DNA of 64,000 nt from positions 612,185,065 through 612,249,064 of the forward strand of contig NC_081405.1 in assembly GCF_030272615.1 (NCBI RefSeq), in the 5' to 3' direction. The notes beneath the pieces were generated by a model. The model searched no databases. It saw only the letters and a program-made list of their open reading frames with translations, and was not told the DNA's origin. The stretch comes from Cryptomeria japonica (Eukaryota; Streptophyta; Pinopsida; Cupressales; Cupressaceae). The translations under genes were made by a program, and so were the position numbers. Shown here piece by piece: positions 59,819 to 64,000 of the stretch; the stretch's first letter is position 1, and the number at the start of each line of letters is the position of its first letter.

Positions 59819-60917
59819 TGTTGGCTTGATGATGATTGTAATGAATTCATAATATGTTGTCATTGATGAAACACACACACACATATATTCATATTGTCTA
59901 CCAGTGTAACTTCAAAGTTGTTTATACTACAACCGGTATACTAGAGATTTATTTCTAACTGGTACTTGGTGACAACCGGTATATGCATGGAGACAACCAG
60001 TGGATCAACATAACTTGGCAGCAACATGAAGATCCAATGGAGATTATCATGGGAGCATCAAGGATAACGGTTTGTATGTTTAACTCCAACCGGTATTGAT
60101 TGTTCCAACCGGTATTCACTAATTATGTGATGAGTTATCACAAGTCGTGATGAGTTATCCTCACCGATAAGATTTGGCGGTATTTTTGTGATGAGTTATG
60201 ATCACTTGACCAGATACACTGCACCTAGGTAATTGTGTTATGATTTCTAGAGGCCGACATGAAATCTAAAATGTCTATAAATTGACATCATAATGAATCA
60301 TTTGTGTATGAGCAAAAGTGATATGCTATGTGTAAAGGCAGAAGTGTTAAGTCGCAGAGTATGTTGGTAAAGAGGAGTTAAGTGCATAGAAGAGGATCTA
60401 TACAAGCAATTTGTACTATCACTAGATCACATCACCTATTGTTTTCTAATCACTACAACAGTCAAATCCCCTAACCAGGTAAGCTCTAACAAGCTTCAAT
60501 GTTCAAATCCTCTAACCGGGTGATCCATTAGTTTGGATTTAGAAATCCTCCACCAAGGTTACTCCTTACAGGGTACTACCTTTTACAGGGTATAGCTTTT
60601 AACTAAGCTTTGGGATCTTTCACAAGATTCACTCCTAGCAAAGCATTTTGTAGACCCTAACCGGTCAATTATCTATTACTACAAATAGTTAACTTGTGAG
60701 TCCCATCTCACCATGGTTTTTACCTATTTGGGTTTTCCACGTATAAACACTTGTGTTATAGTGGATGTTGTTATATCATTTTTTATTGCATGCATATTGT
60801 TTAACAAACTTGTTAAGTTTATCTATCTGTCAGTGTTTAAAGTAGTACTATTTTTGGTGTCACTGATTCACCCCCCCCCCCCCCCCCCCCAACTCTCAGT
60901 TATTTACAAGTCCATCA
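59819..60917 (+). repeat. 3' LTR of element C
   Basis: TGTTGGCTTGATG to TCCATCA, 1099 bp, followed by TSD CATCT. It aligns along its length with 52294-53365; differences include a block near 60660-60690 and a poly-C expansion at 60871-60890. Confidence 0.85.
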
Positions 60918-60922
60918 CATCT

Positions 60923-61215
60923 ATATCATCATATAGATTAATAAAAATAGGATCTCTAACATTAACCATCATTTTTCTTAAGCATTTTTTATCTTGGTGA
61001 TTTAGGTTGAAATTCCTCTCTAGGGTTAAGTGAAGGCTGGACAAATGGGATCAAGTCAACATTTGGTGTCTTTGAGGAGGAAATGTTTTGGGAAGTAACT
61101 TCATGAGCCTTATCACAATGTCTTTGTCAATGTTCTCTCACACAACAATTCCTTTTAGTTTTAGCCAAGACTTGTGAAGGTTGAGGATCAATGGACATAG
61201 GCTTATTGATTTCTT
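60923..61215 (-). other. Element A internal segment between C and the protease region
   Basis: Continues element A. The minus-strand frame next to the junction reads DPIFINLYDDID toward 52288; the rest is degraded linker. Confidence 0.5.
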
Positions 61216-61870
61216 TTAAAGGAGGAGGGACGAGAGAAGATTTACTAGGTCGAGACATCTAGGAGATGTCGAGCACTTTCTTTTGTAAGTTGTAGGAGGT
61301 GGGACTAAGGCATTTATGGGAGGAATAGAAGGAGTAGGAAGAATACCATGTTCATTATGGAGAGGAGGAATATCCATAGGTATAGGATCTTTAGGCTTAC
61401 TCAAGAACATGATCATCTCATTTTTCCACTTCTGATAAGACAAGAAAAGGATGTCACTTTGAGGTTTAAGAGGTTCAACTTGTTGAGGCCAAAAGTAATC
61501 AAGGGTGAAATTACCACACTGTGTTGTGGGTTGGTAAAGGCTATGATTAATTATTATGATAATGCCATTATGAGGGAATTTCAAACATTTGTGGATTGTA
61601 GAAGGATTAGATTTCATGGAATAGAGCCAAGGATGTCCCAACTTCACATGAAATTGATACGATGTAGGAATGATAGAAAAAGTCACATCTAAGCACTTGG
61701 TACCAATATCAAAAAGGAGAGTAATAGAACCAATAGTAGGGCAAGAGAAACCATCATACACCTTGACCATAACATCGGATTTATCATATGTAACTTGATG
61801 CAATTGTAAAGTATAAAGATATGCTTCAGTAATCACATTCACCATACACACTGGATCAATGAGAACTTTG
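61216..61870 (-). pseudogene. Element A retropepsin-like region
   Basis: Minus-strand frame begins NKVLIDPVCMVNVITEAYLY (plant gypsy protease site normally D-x-G-S; here DPV, so the catalytic Gly is lost or variant), followed by YDGFSCPTIGSITLLFDIG, SYQFHVKLGHPWLYSMKSNP and STIHKCLKFPHNG, which is the LGxPWL...STxHxxxKF landmark. A Pro/Gln-rich tail follows to a stop near 61216. The protein start is cut off by element D. Confidence 0.65.
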
Positions 61871-61907
61871 TTTGGTGTGGAGACTAATTAGTCTCCAAGT
61901 GGGAGAT

Positions 61908-62287
61908 TGTCGATATGTGGCGACTGATCATGCAAGTATTGTACACTCGTTATGTATCGTTGAGATTGTTTGAAAAAAAAATGTCTTTTTTTGTTGAAAA
62001 AAAACCAACATTGAAAAAACCCTAAAAATAACCGACTTTGAGTGTTTCCCTAAAAATTGCTTGTTATAAGCGGTTGGAATGTAAAAAGGCATTGAAATGG
62101 TGTTGTACTGATTTATTGGATAATAAGAAAAGATTGGACGGTTGTATTTTGTGGATGTAGCCCATCTTTGATGAACCACATTAATTTTTGTGGTGTCTGT
62201 GTTATGCATTTTTCTTCATCTTTTTGTGTTTGTATCTGCATATAATTATTAATTTTTATTTTCTCTGGATCTACCTAAACCCTAAAA
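61908..62287 (+). repeat. LTR of element D (approximate end)
   Basis: Begins TGTCGATATGTGG. The right boundary is set by the primer-binding site at 62290; no clear CA end is visible just before it. Confidence 0.6.
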
Positions 62288-62289
62288 AT

Positions 62290-62302
62290 TGGTATCAGAG
62301 CC
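62290..62302 (+). promoter_or_regulatory. Primer-binding site of element D (initiator Met tRNA)
   Basis: TGGTATCAGAGCC, complementary to the 3' end of plant initiator tRNA-Met. Confidence 0.9.
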
Positions 62303-62349
62303 ATGTATTTCTGTAAATTGACAAGGACTTTCAAATTTGAGTTGTAGCA

Positions 62350-63237
62350 ATGGAGGAAACCAAATTCAAGGTCAAGAAGTTCAATGGCCAGAATTATCAG
62401 TTATGGAAAATGAAAATGGAGGATTACCTGTATCAAAAGTATCTATGGCGGCCACTGGAAGGAAAGTCAAAGAACTTGACCTCGATGTCAGATGAAGACT
62501 AGGATATTTTGGATACAAAGGCACTAGGAACCATTTGGTTGTGCCTTGTACCGTCTGTAGCATTCAATATATCAAAAGCAACAATGACTTCAAATCTAAT
62601 GACGACACTGGCTAACCTGTATGAGAAACCCTCAGCTTTGAATAAGGTATTTCTTATGAAGCATTTGTTTAATATGAAAATGAGTGAGGGAGGATCTGTA
62701 CAAGATCATTTAAATGAATTTAATACAGTTACCAGCCAATTGACTTCTATAAAAGTTATCTTTGATGAAGAGGTTAGGGCTCTCTTAATTTTATGTTATT
62801 TGCCAGAAAGTTGGAATAGGTTGGTTATGGCTATAAGTAACTCTGTCTCTGGTTCAAATACTTTAAAAGTTGATGATGTTGTTGGTGTTATCCTAAGTGA
62901 GGAAATGCAATGAAAAAGAACAAGTGAGACTTCAACATCATCAAGTATTGTCTTGAATGTAGAGAACAGGGGAAGATCAAAGGAAAGAGGAAAAGGCCCT
63001 AGGCGTGAGAAGTCACGAGGGAAATCAAAGAAAGGATGCTCTCAATCCAGAGGAAGAAAGGATTGCTGGTACTGTGAAAATCCAAGACATTTAAAAAAAG
63101 ATTACTGGTCTTGGAAAAATAAACAAGGAGATGCAAATGAAGATGACAGTAAGGAAACTAATGTTGCAAGTAATACTTTACAAGATGCCTTGATTCTATG
63201 TTTAGATAATTTTAGTGATTCTTGGGCAATAGATTGA
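62350..63237 (+). pseudogene. Element D gag and protease start
   Basis: ATG at 62350 starts MEETKFKVKKFNGQNYQLWK, the standard copia gag opening. One frame continues through in-frame stops at 62500-62502 and 62911-62913. NLYEKPSALNKVFLMKHLFN and MKMSEGGSVQDHLNEF are UBN2-type gag blocks. A basic region precedes the knuckle CWYCENPRHLKKDYW, in which the last Cys is Tyr. SWAID followed by a stop at 63235-63237 and ASFPTTP corresponds to the protease site (normally D-S-G-A), so the catalytic Ser/Gly is lost. Inactive copy. Confidence 0.8.
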
Positions 63238-64000
63238 AAGGCTTCATTCCCTACTACACCCCATAGAAAATATTTTATAGATTATGTTCAAGGTGATTTT
63301 GGACAAGTATATTTAGGTGATGATGAGCCCTGTCAGATTGTTGGAAAAGGCAAGATAAAAATCAAGTTGTAGAATGGAAATGACTGGTTGTTGTAGGAGG
63401 TAAGGCATGTTCATAATTTAAGAAGGAAATTAATTTCTGCATAACAACTGGGCAGTGAAGGCTGCATAGTTACCTTCACAGAAAATGTTTATAAGGTCAC
63501 TAAACGTGCATTAGTAGTAGCTAAAGGTGCAAAGGTAGGCACATTGTATTTGTGTACTAGTAATACTTATTCTACATTAGCTGCTATAGAAAAAGTTGTT
63601 GCAAAGACAACTACAATAGATGTTGCAAGGACAGATTCAAAACTGTGGCACCAAGACTTGGGCACATGAGTGAGAAAGGGATGAATATCCTTCACTCTAA
63701 AAATTTGTCGCCAGGATTGAAGAAGATTGATTTGGAATTTTGTGAAAACTGTGTTTATGGTAAACAAAAAAGAGTCAAATTTCTCAAGGTTGGGAAAGAG
63801 AAGAAGAGTGAGAAATTAGAGCTTGTGCATTCAGATGTATGGGGACCGGCTCAGGTATCATCTCTTGGTAGCTCTTGTTATTATGATATTTTTATAGATG
63901 ATGCAACTAGAAAAACATGGGTATATTTCCTAAAATAGAAATCAAGTGTTTTTGAAACTTTTAAGAAATGGAAAGCTTTGGTTAAGAATGAGATAGGAAA
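63238..64000 (+). pseudogene. Element D protease to integrase, partial
   Basis: After the protease stop the same frame continues (YFIDYVQGDFGQVYLGDDEP, IVGKGKIKIKL) with further stops, to SKLWHQDLG. One base is lost near 63655 and the frame changes to MSEKGMNILHSKNLSPGL and CENCVYGKQKRVKF (GAG-pre-integrase zinc site), then ELVHSDVWGPAQVSSLG and DIFIDDATRKTWVYFLK (integrase core with its first two Asp), a stop at 63936-63938, and more integrase to the window end. Confidence 0.8.

Larger units (their letters stand above)
52294..60917 (+). mobile_element. Element C: pol-less LTR retrotransposon with gag and a large unknown ORF
   Basis: LTRs 52294-53365 and 59819-60917, perfect TSD CATCT. iMet-type primer-binding site at 53368 and a purine tract AAAGGGGGAGAT before the 3' LTR. 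Internally: gag remnant (53428-54722), a roughly 3.1-kb second coding region (55188-58332), then a secondary insertion (about 58400-59564) and an (AT)n run. No protease, integrase, RT or RNase H was found. The ends and primer type fit Ty1/copia; non-autonomous. It inserted in element A. Confidence 0.85.
43029..61907 (-). mobile_element. Element A: oldest nested gypsy-like element, interrupted
   Basis: LTR 43029-44204, then internal DNA at 44205-44481, 51405-52288 and 60923 to about 61880, interrupted by elements B and C and cut on the right by copia element D. Same family as elements 1 and B: the LTR starts TGTAATG and ends GCTACA, followed by the shared purine block. Coding is on the minus strand and includes a retropepsin-like domain (61216-61860). 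The partner LTR lies beyond the window or beyond D, so the right end given is only the D junction. Confidence 0.65.
61908..64000 (+). mobile_element. Element D: Ty1/copia retrotransposon, truncated by the window end
   Basis: LTR about 61908-62287 starting TGTCGATATG, iMet primer-binding site TGGTATCAGAGCC at 62290, gag from 62350, protease, and the start of integrase running off the window. Immediately before the LTR is a purine tract (CCAAGTGGGAGAT) that looks like the 3' end of a copia internal region, so this LTR may be shared with another, mostly lost copy. The TSD cannot be tested because the right end is outside. Confidence 0.8.

Overview
This window is plant nuclear DNA and most likely comes from a conifer or another large-genome gymnosperm. 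It contains one intact, intron-split plant gene. Almost everything else is degraded or nested transposable elements: Ty3/gypsy, Ty1/copia, LINE, tRNA-derived SINE-like units and a Penelope-like GIY-YIG fragment. Penelope-like elements are known from conifers, and this fragment together with the transposon density is the basis for the gymnosperm guess. No bacterial gene, operon, rRNA gene or CRISPR array is present. The species cannot be fixed from the sequence alone.

Layout. 1-3483: no gene seen. 3489-4858: solo LTR with target-site duplication (TSD) CCATG. 4912-14162: complete minus-strand LTR element 1 (TSD ACTTG). It carries decayed protease and G-patch-like coding but no reverse transcriptase. 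15.8-17.8 kb: decayed minus-strand chromovirus pol (RNase H, integrase, chromodomain). 18.7-21.7 kb: decayed minus-strand copia pol, split by a LINE derivative (19040-20707, 18-bp TSD) that has ORF1 and a 3' tail but no ORF2. 23.1-24.3 kb: second chromovirus integrase plus chromodomain remnant. 24.37-25.08 kb: tandem array of about 197-bp units with tRNA-like promoter boxes, abutting a Penelope-like endonuclease fragment. 27.4-28.5 kb: CT-rich low-complexity block.

30503-37363 (+) is the one convincing cellular gene. It encodes a SERINC/TMS-family multi-pass membrane protein in six exons (409 aa, all reading frames open). Intron 1 (3.8 kb) holds a gypsy fragment and a SINE-like piece; intron 4 holds a MITE-like inverted repeat. 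37.4-43.0 kb is gene-poor, with a 278-bp tandem duplication ending in a 76-bp hairpin.

43029 to the end is a nest. Gypsy-like element A (minus strand; LTR 43029-44204) was invaded by related element B (44482-51399, TSD CAAAG), by plus-strand element C (52294-60917, TSD CATCT), and by copia element D (from about 61908 past the window end). Element A's reading frame resumes across the C insertion. Element C has iMet-primed LTRs, a coiled-coil/zinc-knuckle gag and a roughly 3.1-kb unidentified second ORF, but no pol; it carries its own secondary insertion near 58.4-59.56 kb. Elements 1, A and B look like one family of gypsy relatives. The two with both LTRs in view (1 and B) show no RT or integrase; A is incomplete. 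The family presumably depends on polymerase from other elements.
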